Source: Flavobacteriaceae bacterium (GTDB lineage: Bacteria > Bacteroidota > Bacteroidia > Flavobacteriales > Flavobacteriaceae). From it: DNA of 64,000 nt. Below, in pieces: positions 46,829 to 56,903 of the stretch (within the stretch, counting starts at the first letter, position 1; each line of letters starts with the position of its first letter). Location of the stretch: assembly GCA_009827225.1 (NCBI GenBank), contig WUAI01000009.1, forward strand, positions 21,475 to 85,474, in the 5' to 3' direction. Below the pieces are notes generated by a model. That model was not told the origin of the DNA. It saw only the letters and a list, made by a program, of their open reading frames with translations, and ran no database searches. Both the position numbers and the translations under genes were made by a program.

Positions 46829-48058
46829 CTACTCAATGGCATTTACTTTCCAATCGCGGCTCACAGGATTGATCGCGCTACTCGTGATATTTGAAAGTCG
46901 GATAGTAGCGGTATTGGAAGCACTTATGTAACAGCTCCATTTCAATCCGTTTTCCACCGCACTCCTTGGAGCACAATTACAGGAACTGCCTGTTGCGGCA
47001 TTGGGAACAGTGACTGTAAGTTCGGCTGATCCTTTAGATGTTATATTAGGAAAGTCGAGGGTGGCGGTGGCGCTCAACCCTTTTAGTAATATTTTTCTTT
47101 CTGAATTTGGTGTGAAATAAAGGTGTGTACCATCATATTCCAGCGCACCGGTCTCCGGTGTAGTTAAGTTAGTACCCGAATTGAACTTGAGCGGGGCTCC
47201 TTCGGCGGTGTCGTTCCCTGCTTGTATTTGCAATACCGCCGTTGGATTGTCTACCCCAAAACCTATATTTCCAGATGCACGAATCACCATTTCCGATCCG
47301 TCCGTATCTGCACTTTCATTGCCGTTTCCTGTTACCGATAACTCAAATTTTGTAGCCAGGTCACCACTGCCATGGTCACCGTCGGCAGAAGAAATGATCG
47401 ATGCAATTACATCCGAACGACCGCTTCCAGAATAAGCACTACCCGTGATAGCACCAATATATTCTGAGTCCTCCAACCTATTCGGTGAACTAAAGGTACC
47501 GTCCTTGGTATACCAAATGATATTGGGCGCGTTTGGAGGCTTGGTGCTTGAAATCTGTATTCCATTTTCACCGGGAAATTTTATTTCCAGGTTTTCCATC
47601 GGATTGTCGGTTCCCATTCCTAACCCTCCGGTGTCGATAAATACCACATCCACACCATTTGCATTGGCTTGTTTGGCGTATACCAGTTTTTCGAGATCAC
47701 CGTTATAGCCGTCTACCCATTCACCACCATAAGGGGTCCATGTTTTTGAATCATCCGCCCAATAGTGAAATCCTTTTTTGTAATTACCATTTGCTGTGCT
47801 AAGGAAAACCAACATTCCATCTTGTTCGCTGGTAGGATCGCTCGACGGAAATACACTGATGCGAGGTATCAATAAGCCGTCGGTATTGGAGGGTGATAGG
47901 GGACTGGAAGCTTCAATATCGAACAAACTGTTGGGAGTCGAATTTCTGATCCCAACCTGAGCACTCGCAGCAATTCCCAGCAGGAGTGTGAAAAGAGTTA
48001 GCGTTATTTTTGGATTGAGGACCATCGGTAATTTTGTTTTCAAAATCGGTTTATTCAA
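46829..48058 (-). CDS. Secreted 'VGIGT' surface protein paralogue A
   Basis: Signal peptide; NSTPNSLFDIEASSPLSPSNTDGLLIPRISVFP; C-terminal SSCNCAPRSAVENGLKWSCYISASNTATIRLSNITSSAINPVSRDWKVNAIE. Confidence 0.75.
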   Translation of the reverse strand: MNKPILKTKLPMVLNPKITLTLFTLLLGIAASAQVGIRNSTPNSLFDIEASSPLSPSNTDGLLIPRISVFPSSDPTSEQDGMLVFLSTANGNYKKGFHYWADDSKTWTPYGGEWVDGYNGDLEKLVYAKQANANGVDVVFIDTGGLGMGTDNPMENLEIKFPGENGIQISSTKPPNAPNIIWYTKDGTFSSPNRLEDSEYIGAITGSAYSGSGRSDVIASIISSADGDHGSGDLATKFELSVTGNGNESADTDGSEMVIRASGNIGFGVDNPTAVLQIQAGNDTAEGAPLKFNSGTNLTTPETGALEYDGTHLYFTPNSERKILLKGLSATATLDFPNITSKGSAELTVTVPNAATGSSCNCAPRSAVENGLKWSCYISASNTATIRLSNITSSAINPVSRDWKVNAIE

Positions 48059-49244
48059 TTACCGTTACTTTCCAGCTTTTGCTCGCTGGGTTTATAGAAC
48101 TGGCAGAAACGTTGGAAAGTCTTATGGTTACTGTATTTGAAGAACTAACATAGCAACTCCATTGAAGTCCGGACTCTATCGATCCGTTGGGTGCGCAGGA
48201 ACACGAACTTCCCACTGAAGCTCCGGCAACAGTCACATTGAGTTCACTTGAACTACTTGCTGAAATAGAAGGAAAATTGATAGTACTGCTATTGGTAAGT
48301 CCTTTCAACAATATCTTTCGGGTTGTGCTTGGGGTGAAATACAAATGCGTTCCATCATATTCCATGGCTCCTGCTTCCACAGAAGATAAGTTTGTACCGG
48401 ACGTTAATTTCAAAGGGGCGGAATTGGCACTTGCAGTCCCGGCTTTTATCTCTAAGGCTGCAGATGGGCCATTGAGTCCAATTCCAATATTTCCTGTACT
48501 GGCTATTACAAACTCCGGGTCGTGTTCTCCAACCGAGGTATCGTTCGCTTCGGTAACGGTAAATTCAATTTTCGTGGGTAGATTTCCTGCGGAGTGATCT
48601 CCATCTGCTTTGATTTGAATATTGGCAACATCTCCCGATTTTCCGGATCCTGTCCAAACCTTTCCGGTCATGTATCCTATTGCCTCATTGTCGGTTAAAA
48701 ATTCAGGAACCGCAAATGTACCGTTTGTTGTATAAAAAGCTAGTTCCGGAGCGCTGGGTGGATTCGCACTGGAGATTTGAATATCATTATCTCCATTCAG
48801 CTTGAGTTCCAGACTTTCTTCGGGGTCGTTGGTACCCATTCCAATGCGTCCGTTGTCCAAAACTGCGATATCTACACTACCGGCATTGGCCTGTTTGGCA
48901 TAGATCAAATCATCGCTATCTCCATTGGTGCCATCTCCCCATTCGCCATTGTAAGCGATCCAATCACTTACACCATCATCCCAATAATGGAAGCCTTTAC
49001 TATAACTTCCTGTTGCTGTGGTTAAAAATACCAACATACCGTCCTGGTCTTCACCGGGATCTGTAATGGGGAAAGCTTCGATTCTTGGAATAAGTAACCC
49101 ATCGGTATTGGAAGGTGCCGCCGCATTGGAGGCCGGAATGTCGAGGGTACTTTTAGGATCGGTGGTACCGATCCCTACTTGTGCAAGTGCGGGGGCAAGT
49201 GCACAAATATTTAGGGCAATTAATGCATAAGTAGCTTTTATCAT
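48051..49244 (-). CDS. Secreted 'VGIGT' surface protein paralogue B
   Basis: Signal peptide; QVGIGTTDPKSTLDIPASNAAAPSNTDGLLIPRIEAFP; C-terminus SSCSCAPNGSIESGLQWSCYVSSSNTVTIRLSNVSASSINPASKSWKVTVIE. Confidence 0.75.
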   Translation of the reverse strand: MIKATYALIALNICALAPALAQVGIGTTDPKSTLDIPASNAAAPSNTDGLLIPRIEAFPITDPGEDQDGMLVFLTTATGSYSKGFHYWDDGVSDWIAYNGEWGDGTNGDSDDLIYAKQANAGSVDIAVLDNGRIGMGTNDPEESLELKLNGDNDIQISSANPPSAPELAFYTTNGTFAVPEFLTDNEAIGYMTGKVWTGSGKSGDVANIQIKADGDHSAGNLPTKIEFTVTEANDTSVGEHDPEFVIASTGNIGIGLNGPSAALEIKAGTASANSAPLKLTSGTNLSSVEAGAMEYDGTHLYFTPSTTRKILLKGLTNSSTINFPSISASSSSELNVTVAGASVGSSCSCAPNGSIESGLQWSCYVSSSNTVTIRLSNVSASSINPASKSWKVTVIE

Positions 49245-49452
49245 AGCAGGGGCAAAAAATGATAATTACAATACAATTATAAAGTAAATTCCTACAAGTA
49301 GTCAAATATAATTCGTTGAAATACAGTATTATTCGTTGAACAACGTAATATCATCGATTATCGAACAGATTTTTTTCGGGCTGTAGTCCAAAAAACGTTG
49401 CAGTTTTGTTAATCTTCATCCTGAAACTTTTCAATTTAGATATATTTGAACC

Positions 49453-49989
49453 ATGAAAAAAATCATCGCCTTTGCTGGAAGTAACAGCAGTACTTCCATC
49501 AACCATCACCTGGTTCTCGGGGTTGCCAAAATGAACCGCGAACAAATAGAAATCCTAAGACTTACCGATTACCCGCTTCCCATGTATGGAGAGGATCTTG
49601 AGAAAGAAAGTGGTTATCCTGCGGTTCTTTCCGACTTACTAACTAAAATCAGGAGGGCCGACGGATTGATCATTTCCGTAAACGAACACAACGGTTCTGT
49701 ATCTGCATTTTTTAAAAATGTGTTGGATTGGTTAAGTCGAATTGAATATAAATTCCTGGCCGACAAAAAGATCTTGCTCATGAGCGCTTCGCCCGGCGGT
49801 AGAGGTGCACTCTCGGCCTATCAGTATACCGAGTCTATCCTGCCCAGGTATGGGGGAGAGATCGTTTACGGATTCAACTTTCCCGGGTTCAAGGACAATT
49901 TTTCAATCGAAGATCAGGAGATAACGAATGACGAACTACGGGACAAAGCCTCTGAAGGTCTGGCCACACTGGCAAAGAGCATGGAATAA
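49453..49989 (+). CDS. NADPH-dependent FMN reductase family protein
   Basis: IIAFAGSNSSTSINHHLV; DGLIISVNEHNGSVSAFFKNVLDWLSRIEYKFLADKKILLMSASPGGRGA. Confidence 0.92.
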   Translation: MKKIIAFAGSNSSTSINHHLVLGVAKMNREQIEILRLTDYPLPMYGEDLEKESGYPAVLSDLLTKIRRADGLIISVNEHNGSVSAFFKNVLDWLSRIEYKFLADKKILLMSASPGGRGALSAYQYTESILPRYGGEIVYGFNFPGFKDNFSIEDQEITNDELRDKASEGLATLAKSME

Positions 49990-51285
49990 ATGCGAAGCAA
50001 GCGGACATACCACTACAGTCCAGACGACGAGTTAAAACTTAAATTGTTGAAATGGGCACAGCAATTCCAGGAGGTTTGCTGGCTCGATTCAAACTCCTAC
50101 GAGCAAAATCATAGTTCCTTCCAGGCAGTCCTGGCGGTAGATGCCATAACCGGAATTAAAACCGACTATCACAATGCTTTTGAGACTTTGGAGGAATATC
50201 AAAAGGTCACTCAGGACTGGTTGTTTGGGTATCTTACCTACGATTTAAAAAACGATATCGAAGAACTCCATTCCTCGAATTCCGATCATCTTCATTTCCC
50301 GGATCTCTATTTTTTTCAACCTAAAAAAGTTTTGCTTTTTGGAGAGAACACCGTGGAATTCCATTATTTAAATATGGTTGCCGATGAAATAGATGAAGAC
50401 TGGCATCAGATTCAGGAACTGGATATTTCAGAAGAAAAAAAGGCGACACATTCCGATATAAAAATCAAACTTCGGACTTCCAAAGACACCTATTTTCAGC
50501 GATTGAGAGAAATTTTAGAGCATATTGAAAAAGGCGACATTTATGAAATGAACTATTGCCAGGAGTTTTACTCGGAAGGCGCGGCAATCGACCCCCTCAA
50601 GACTTTCATGCATCTCAATGATATTTCGTTGCCACCTTTTGCCACTTTTATAAAGCTGGATGCTCATTATGCACTATGTGCTTCTCCGGAACGATATGTA
50701 AAGAGAACAGGGAGCGAAGTAATTTCGCAACCCATAAAAGGTACCGCAAAGCGATTGGACGATCGGGAGGAAGATGCTCAAATGATCGAACGCCTGAGAA
50801 ATGATCCCAAAGAACGTAGTGAAAATATAATGATCACCGATTTGGTTCGAAATGATCTTTCGAGGGTAGCCAAAAAAGGTACCGTGGAGGTCGAAGAATT
50901 ATGCGCGATATACACTTTCGAACAGGTACATCAAATGATATCAACGGTCCGTTGCACGGTAGAAGAGGATATAAGTCCTGTTTCTATCATTAAAAATACC
51001 TTCCCCATGGGAAGCATGACAGGAGCTCCGAAAGTCTCTGCCATGAAGATCATTGAAGCCAAGGAGGATGCCAAAAGAGGCTTATATAGTGGTGCCGTGG
51101 GATATTTTCGCCCGAATGGCGATTTCGATTTTAACGTGGTAATTCGCAGTATTCTTTATAACGAAATGGAAGAATATGTGAGTTATTCGGTGGGAGGTGC
51201 GATTACTGCCAAATCCATTCCGGAACAGGAATATGAGGAATGTCTCATCAAGGCAAAAGCGATGCGGGAAGCACTCGAAAAATAA
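49990..51285 (+). CDS. pabB: Anthranilate/aminodeoxychorismate synthase component I
   Basis: YEMNYCQEFYSEG, ASPERYVKR, QPIKGTAKR, NIMITDLVRNDLSRVAKKGTVEVEEL, PMGSMTGAPKVSAMKIIE. Confidence 0.92.
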   Translation: MRSKRTYHYSPDDELKLKLLKWAQQFQEVCWLDSNSYEQNHSSFQAVLAVDAITGIKTDYHNAFETLEEYQKVTQDWLFGYLTYDLKNDIEELHSSNSDHLHFPDLYFFQPKKVLLFGENTVEFHYLNMVADEIDEDWHQIQELDISEEKKATHSDIKIKLRTSKDTYFQRLREILEHIEKGDIYEMNYCQEFYSEGAAIDPLKTFMHLNDISLPPFATFIKLDAHYALCASPERYVKRTGSEVISQPIKGTAKRLDDREEDAQMIERLRNDPKERSENIMITDLVRNDLSRVAKKGTVEVEELCAIYTFEQVHQMISTVRCTVEEDISPVSIIKNTFPMGSMTGAPKVSAMKIIEAKEDAKRGLYSGAVGYFRPNGDFDFNVVIRSILYNEMEEYVSYSVGGAITAKSIPEQEYEECLIKAKAMREALEK

Positions 51286-51327
51286 CGGCGAGAAGCCTTA
51301 TCTTTACAAGATTGTGAAACCATAACA

Positions 51328-52647
51328 ATGGAACAAAACTTTCACACTCATATGAACGATCACCTGGATTTCCTCAAAGGGAAAAAAGTTCTGGTGGCCT
51401 GCAGTGGAGGCCTGGATAGCGTGGTACTGTCCCACCTGATGCTTAAGGGCGGATATGAGATGGGAATAGCACATTGTAATTTTAAATTACGTGGAAAGGA
51501 AAGTGATGATGATGAGGAGTTTGTGAATCACTTTGCAGAACAGTCCGGTGTCCCTTTTTATGCTGAAAGTTTCGAAACCGAAAAGTATGCCGCTGAAAAC
51601 GGAATATCGGTCCAAATGGCTGCCCGTGAATTGCGATACCAATGGTTCGAGGAAATCCGGAAGGACTTTGATTACGATTATATCCTTACTGCTCACCATG
51701 CGGACGATTCCCTCGAAACATTGCTTATAAACTTAAGCCGAGGAACCGGTTTGAGAGGACTAATGGGAATCCCCGAACAAAACAAATACGTTGTTCGGCC
51801 GCTGTTACCCTTTTCCAGAATCCAGATTTTGGAATATGCAAAGTCCTATAACCTTTTTTGGAGAGAAGACAGCAGCAACGACAAAGATGATTATTTACGT
51901 AATTATTTGAGACATAATGTAATCCCAGAGATGAAAGAGGGGAATTCGAGCTTGTTGACGAATGTTCGAAAAACACAGGATTTTTTAAAGGATACTGAAC
52001 TATTGATCAATGATTACCTGGTGTTGATTCGAAAGTTGGTAATGACTGAATCCAAGGATGAACTGCATATCGATGTTGAAAAACTCCAGGAGTTGCCTAA
52101 TACCGATGCCTTGTTATATGAGCTGTTGCGCCCTTTTAATTTTACAGCGTGGGATGATATTTCAGAATTGATCCATGCCCAGAGCGGGAAGCAAATATTT
52201 TCCAAGACCCACCGTCTGCTGAAGGATAGAAAACGATTGATCCTTACAGAAACTCAGCAAAACAAGGCCGATGAAGAGTATGCTCTTGGAGCATCCGTTG
52301 CTGAGATACGCCACCCCATCCATATCGATATTGCATCAGCCGAACATTTTGAGATCACCAATGCACATACGGTATTTTTGGATCGGGAACTGTTGAAATT
52401 TCCACTGACTATCAGGAAATGGAGGGAAGGAGATAGCTTTTATCCTTTCGGAATGAAAGGAAGTAAAAAGTTGAGTAAATTTTTTAAAGATGAAAAGTTA
52501 TCTTTGGTGGCTAAAGAGAATTCATGGGTGCTTTGTAGCGACGGAAAAATCGTGTGGGTGATAGGCCAGCGACTGGACGACCGCTTTAAAGTGACTAAAA
52601 CAACCAGAGATATAATTAAATTGACTTATACCCCAATAAATAAATGA
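51328..52647 (+). CDS. tilS: tRNA(Ile)-lysidine synthetase
   Basis: VLVACSGGLDSVVLSHLML (PP-loop), HHADDSLETLLINLSRGTGLRGLMGI. Confidence 0.95.
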   Translation: MEQNFHTHMNDHLDFLKGKKVLVACSGGLDSVVLSHLMLKGGYEMGIAHCNFKLRGKESDDDEEFVNHFAEQSGVPFYAESFETEKYAAENGISVQMAARELRYQWFEEIRKDFDYDYILTAHHADDSLETLLINLSRGTGLRGLMGIPEQNKYVVRPLLPFSRIQILEYAKSYNLFWREDSSNDKDDYLRNYLRHNVIPEMKEGNSSLLTNVRKTQDFLKDTELLINDYLVLIRKLVMTESKDELHIDVEKLQELPNTDALLYELLRPFNFTAWDDISELIHAQSGKQIFSKTHRLLKDRKRLILTETQQNKADEEYALGASVAEIRHPIHIDIASAEHFEITNAHTVFLDRELLKFPLTIRKWREGDSFYPFGMKGSKKLSKFFKDEKLSLVAKENSWVLCSDGKIVWVIGQRLDDRFKVTKTTRDIIKLTYTPINK

Positions 52648-54629
52648 AACGCAGCTTATTTTTAATCCTTTTCTGTCTTGGCTTTCTCACCGCAAATGGC
52701 CAGGGATTGTTGGATCCTGTAAAGTGGAAATTGTCCATCGAAAAAAAGGAAAACAACCAGGTTGATATTTTAATCGATTGTACCATCGAAGAAGGATGGC
52801 ATATCTATAGCCAGAAACAATTCGGTGAAGAATTCGAAGGGCCCATTCCTACGGAATTTGCCTATAATAATGGAGACAGTACGTTCCGTCTCTTGGGTGA
52901 GACCAAAGAACCGGAACTCACTCCCACCTATGACGAGGTGTTTGAAATGGACGTGGTCTATTTTGAAGATAAGGCGAGATTTGTACAATCTATCGAAGTC
53001 ATACAACCGGAAAATTTGATGATCACGGTAGAGGTTTACTACTCGGTGTGTGACGATACTCAGTGTCTGGCACCGGAAACCAAGGTATTCGAGATTCCAC
53101 TTGCTGGTGGTGAACAGGCTACAGTTTCAGCAGAAGTCACTGAAGAAGACCTTGTGAAGGCCGAAGCCCTCGCACTGGATCTGAAACGGAAGGAACAGTT
53201 CGAAACACTGGAGCAAGAGAAAAAGGGATTATGGACCATCTTTTTCCTTGGATTCTTGGGCGGACTTATTGCGTTAGTTACCCCTTGTGTATTCCCGATG
53301 ATCCCGCTTACCGTAAGTTTCTTTACAAAGAGCGGAAGAACCAAAAGACAAGGATTGACGAATGCAATTTTGTATGGGTTGTTTATCTTCCTGATATATC
53401 TGTTGCTGAGCATACCGTTCCATGTGTTGGATTCTGTAAATCCGGACATTCTGAATAACATTTCAACCAATACCATCCTGAATACTATATTCTTCCTGAT
53501 ATTCCTGGCTTTTGCATTTTCTTTCTTCGGATATTTCGAGCTTACCTTACCGAGTTCCTGGAGTTCCGCTATGGATAGCAAAGCCACAAGCATTGGGGGA
53601 GTGATTGGTATTTTCTTTATGGCACTCACGCTCGCAATTGTATCTTTTTCCTGTACGGGGCCAATATTAGGAACATTGCTGGGAAGTTCTCTTACCACCG
53701 ATGGAGGAGCCACACAGCTGAGTATGGGAATGGGAGGCTTTGGTTTGGCACTGGCCTTACCATTTGGGTTGTTTGCACTTTTCCCGAACTGGCTTACGAA
53801 TCTCCCCAAAAGTGGTGGTTGGTTGAATACGGTGAAGGTAGTACTCGGTTTTATTGAACTCGGATTGGCATTTAAATTCTTGTCCAATGCAGACCTGGTA
53901 GAACATTGGGGACTTTTGAAAAGAGAAGTTTTCATTGGAATCTGGATCATTTGCGCATTGGGGATCGCTCTATATTTGTTTGGGGTGATTCGTTTCCCAC
54001 ACGACGGCCCCAAAAAGAAAAAAATTCCGAAAGGCAATGTATTCGTAGCTGCTATCAGTATCGCATTTCTGATCTATTTAATTCCCGGACTCACCAATAC
54101 TAAATATGCCAACCTTAAACTGTTGAGTGGATTTCCTCCACCGTTGTTTTATAGTCTTTACGACAAAGGAACAAGTGCACCTCTAGGCCTGGAGGCATAC
54201 AAAGACTTTGACGAGGGTATTGCAGCTGCCAAAGCGGCTGGAAAACCGGTGATGGTAGATTTCACGGGATGGGCATGTGTTAACTGTCGTAAAATGGAAG
54301 AACAGGTATGGAGTCGTGAGGAGATCTTTAAGGTAATCAGTGAAGACTATGTGCTTGTTTCATTATACGTTGACGATCGAAAAGAACTTCCGGAGGAAGA
54401 AATGTTCAACTATCCAAAACCGAACGGGACCGTAAAGGAGATAGAGACAGTGGGAGACAAATGGGCGACCTTTCAAACCATAAACTTTCAGAATAATTCA
54501 CAACCTTACTACATTTTACTTGATGCCGACTTGAATTACCTTAACAAACCAGTGGGTTATACACCGGATTCGGATGAATTCTTAAGTTGGTTGGAAGAAG
54601 GAGTTGAGAATTTCAAAGAAATTAAATAA
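52644..54629 (+). CDS. dsbD: Thiol:disulfide interchange protein DsbD-like, with C-terminal thioredoxin domain
   Basis: N-terminal periplasmic domain with CDDTQC, central TM domain TPCVFPMIPLTVSFF, C-terminal WACVNCRKMEEQVW. Confidence 0.93.
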   Translation: MKRSLFLILFCLGFLTANGQGLLDPVKWKLSIEKKENNQVDILIDCTIEEGWHIYSQKQFGEEFEGPIPTEFAYNNGDSTFRLLGETKEPELTPTYDEVFEMDVVYFEDKARFVQSIEVIQPENLMITVEVYYSVCDDTQCLAPETKVFEIPLAGGEQATVSAEVTEEDLVKAEALALDLKRKEQFETLEQEKKGLWTIFFLGFLGGLIALVTPCVFPMIPLTVSFFTKSGRTKRQGLTNAILYGLFIFLIYLLLSIPFHVLDSVNPDILNNISTNTILNTIFFLIFLAFAFSFFGYFELTLPSSWSSAMDSKATSIGGVIGIFFMALTLAIVSFSCTGPILGTLLGSSLTTDGGATQLSMGMGGFGLALALPFGLFALFPNWLTNLPKSGGWLNTVKVVLGFIELGLAFKFLSNADLVEHWGLLKREVFIGIWIICALGIALYLFGVIRFPHDGPKKKKIPKGNVFVAAISIAFLIYLIPGLTNTKYANLKLLSGFPPPLFYSLYDKGTSAPLGLEAYKDFDEGIAAAKAAGKPVMVDFTGWACVNCRKMEEQVWSREEIFKVISEDYVLVSLYVDDRKELPEEEMFNYPKPNGTVKEIETVGDKWATFQTINFQNNSQPYYILLDADLNYLNKPVGYTPDSDEFLSWLEEGVENFKEIK

Positions 54630-54633
54630 TTGT

Positions 54634-56472
54634 ATGAGAAGATTGATCACATTGCTGGCAATTTGCTGTTTTCTGAACGGGTTTGCACAGGATAACTATG
54701 TTCGTGAAAATTATGATAAAACGGAAAGCTATATCACCATGAGAGATGGGATAAAGCTTTTTACGAGTATTTATTCACCCAAAGACAAATCCCAAACCTA
54801 TCCAATTTTGTTTATGCGCACTCCATATAGCTGCAGGCCTTATGGAGAGAGTCAATATCGCTCGAAAATTGGGCCCAATGAATTCCTGATGAAGGATGGT
54901 TATATAGTCGTTTATCAGGATGTTAGAGGTCGCTGGATGAGTGAAGGTGTCTACGACAACATGCGGGCTTATATTCCCAACAAGACCGGAAACCAGGTGG
55001 ATGAGGCCAGCGACACCTACGATAGTATCGAATGGCTCATCAATAATGTTCCGAATAACAATGGAAGGGTAGGTACCTGGGGTATTTCGTATCCTGGTTT
55101 TTATGCCACCTATTCCTTATTGGATGCACATCCGGCATTGAAAGCTTCTTCGCCCCAAGCCTGTATAGGAGATTTTTATTTCGATGATTTCCATCACAAC
55201 GGTGCCTATTTGTTAAGTTACTGGCGAGCTACGGCCGTTTTTGGATACGAAAAGACAGAACCTACAGATAAATCCTGGTACACGTTCCCGGATTTGGGTA
55301 CTCAGGATCAATATCAATTTTTCCTGGATGCAGGTCCGTTGTCTAATTTGGATCAATACTACAAGGAGGACAACGTATTCTGGCAACAGCTGAAGGAACA
55401 TCCGGATTATGATGAATTTTGGCAATCGCGCGGGATCATTCAGCATTTAAAGGATATTAAACCTGCCGTGATGGTGGTAGGAGGCCTTTTTGATGCAGAG
55501 GATCTGTACGGACCTTTTGAAACCTATGAAAAGATTGAACAACGCAGTAATAACTATAATACCATGGTCTTTGGTCCATGGAGTCACGGAGACTGGGCAC
55601 GCACCAAGAAGAGACAGGCCATAGGGAATGTTTATTTCGGTGACGATATCTCCCTCAATTACCAAAAGGATATAGAAACTCCATTCTTTGAACATTTTCT
55701 GAAAGGTACTGGAGATGGCAATGTAGAGCTACCGGAAGCGTATATGTTCGATTCGGGAAGTCTGGAATGGAAAGAATACACGGAATGGCCACCTAATAAT
55801 ACTGAAAAACAAACCTTCTGGTTGCAAAGTGGCCAGCGCCTTAATTCCATGGCGGAAAAGAGCTACACTTTCGAAGAGTTTGTTAGCGACCCCAAGAAAC
55901 CGGTTCCTTATTCCGAGGACATCAAAATGGTGTTTACCCCTCGAAAGTTTATGACCGACGATCAGCGATTTGCATCCAGACGAACCGACGTATTGGTATT
56001 TGAAACACCGGTGCTCGAAGAGGATATGACCTTAGCCGGAGATATAATGGCTAGCTTAAAAGTTTCTGTTACCGGGACCGATTCGGACTGGATCGTGAAG
56101 TTGATAGACGTATTCCCTCCCGATGCCAAAAATACTGAGGAGACTCAGGACCACCTCAAGATGAGCAACTATCACATGATGGTGCGCAGCGAGGTTTTGA
56201 GAGGTCGTTACAGGAACGATTTTGCAAAACCCGAGCCGTTTGTTCCCAACGAAAAGACGGACGTAAATATCAAGTTGCAGGATGTTCACCATACCTTCAA
56301 AAAAGGACATAAGATCCAGATACAGGTTCAGAGCAGTTGGTTTCCGTATATCGATATGAATCCGCAAACATTTGTGGATAATATATTCCAGGCCAAGGCA
56401 TCAGATTATAAGAAACAAACCCACAGGGTGTACAATGATTCTTCGATTGAATTCACCGTATTGAAGAAGTAA
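54634..56472 (+). CDS. CocE/NonD family hydrolase (X-Pro dipeptidyl-peptidase-like)
   Basis: Signal peptide MRRLITLLAICCFLNGFAQ; MRDGIKLFTSIYSP, VYQDVRGRWMSEG, GTWGISYPGFYATYSLL, GPWSHGDWAR. Confidence 0.93.
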   Translation: MRRLITLLAICCFLNGFAQDNYVRENYDKTESYITMRDGIKLFTSIYSPKDKSQTYPILFMRTPYSCRPYGESQYRSKIGPNEFLMKDGYIVVYQDVRGRWMSEGVYDNMRAYIPNKTGNQVDEASDTYDSIEWLINNVPNNNGRVGTWGISYPGFYATYSLLDAHPALKASSPQACIGDFYFDDFHHNGAYLLSYWRATAVFGYEKTEPTDKSWYTFPDLGTQDQYQFFLDAGPLSNLDQYYKEDNVFWQQLKEHPDYDEFWQSRGIIQHLKDIKPAVMVVGGLFDAEDLYGPFETYEKIEQRSNNYNTMVFGPWSHGDWARTKKRQAIGNVYFGDDISLNYQKDIETPFFEHFLKGTGDGNVELPEAYMFDSGSLEWKEYTEWPPNNTEKQTFWLQSGQRLNSMAEKSYTFEEFVSDPKKPVPYSEDIKMVFTPRKFMTDDQRFASRRTDVLVFETPVLEEDMTLAGDIMASLKVSVTGTDSDWIVKLIDVFPPDAKNTEETQDHLKMSNYHMMVRSEVLRGRYRNDFAKPEPFVPNEKTDVNIKLQDVHHTFKKGHKIQIQVQSSWFPYIDMNPQTFVDNIFQAKASDYKKQTHRVYNDSSIEFTVLKK

Positions 56473-56479
56473 AATACAG

Positions 56480-56515
56480 GCAAAAAAAAAGCGCCGCTCT
56501 TAAGTGGCAGCGCTT
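56480..56515. terminator. Terminator-like stem-loop
   Basis: aaaaaaaaagcgccgct-ctta-agtggcagcgctt; the A-run lies on the 5' side only, so its role for the + strand is uncertain. Confidence 0.4.
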
Positions 56516-56903
56516 ATAACAAACCTAACTTAGTAAATTTTTAATTTGGTATCAAAAGTAAATTTTTTATCCCCACAAAAAATTGCTTCGATACACATTC
56601 ACTAATGAAACAAAGATAAGACAGAAGGTAAGAAAATCTATACGTGCATACACGTATTTTATAATTCGCGAGTTTTCTCCAAACAGCCCCAATACTTGGG
56701 TAAAGTCCATAAAAATAGGCCTTAAAGAACACGAAATTCCTTAAAGCCTGATTAGTATTCAATACTAGATCTTTCTTCCGTTTCAAAAGTAATTCAATTT
56801 TGATCATAATCCCTTCGGAATCCATCAACTTTGGTTACGAAATCGTTGTAGTGTTAATAAGTTTTCTATTTTTAACAAAAATTCGATCACATATCGTGAA
56901 TTC

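Noticed and set aside
53060-54037. 325-aa minus-strand ORF within dsbD
   Set aside because: Antisense shadow; the plus frame has clear DsbD and thioredoxin motifs.
56541-56828. 95-aa minus-strand ORF between the CocE hydrolase and lacI
   Set aside because: AT-rich, no recognisable motif or start context; could be checked by homology search but not supportable now.
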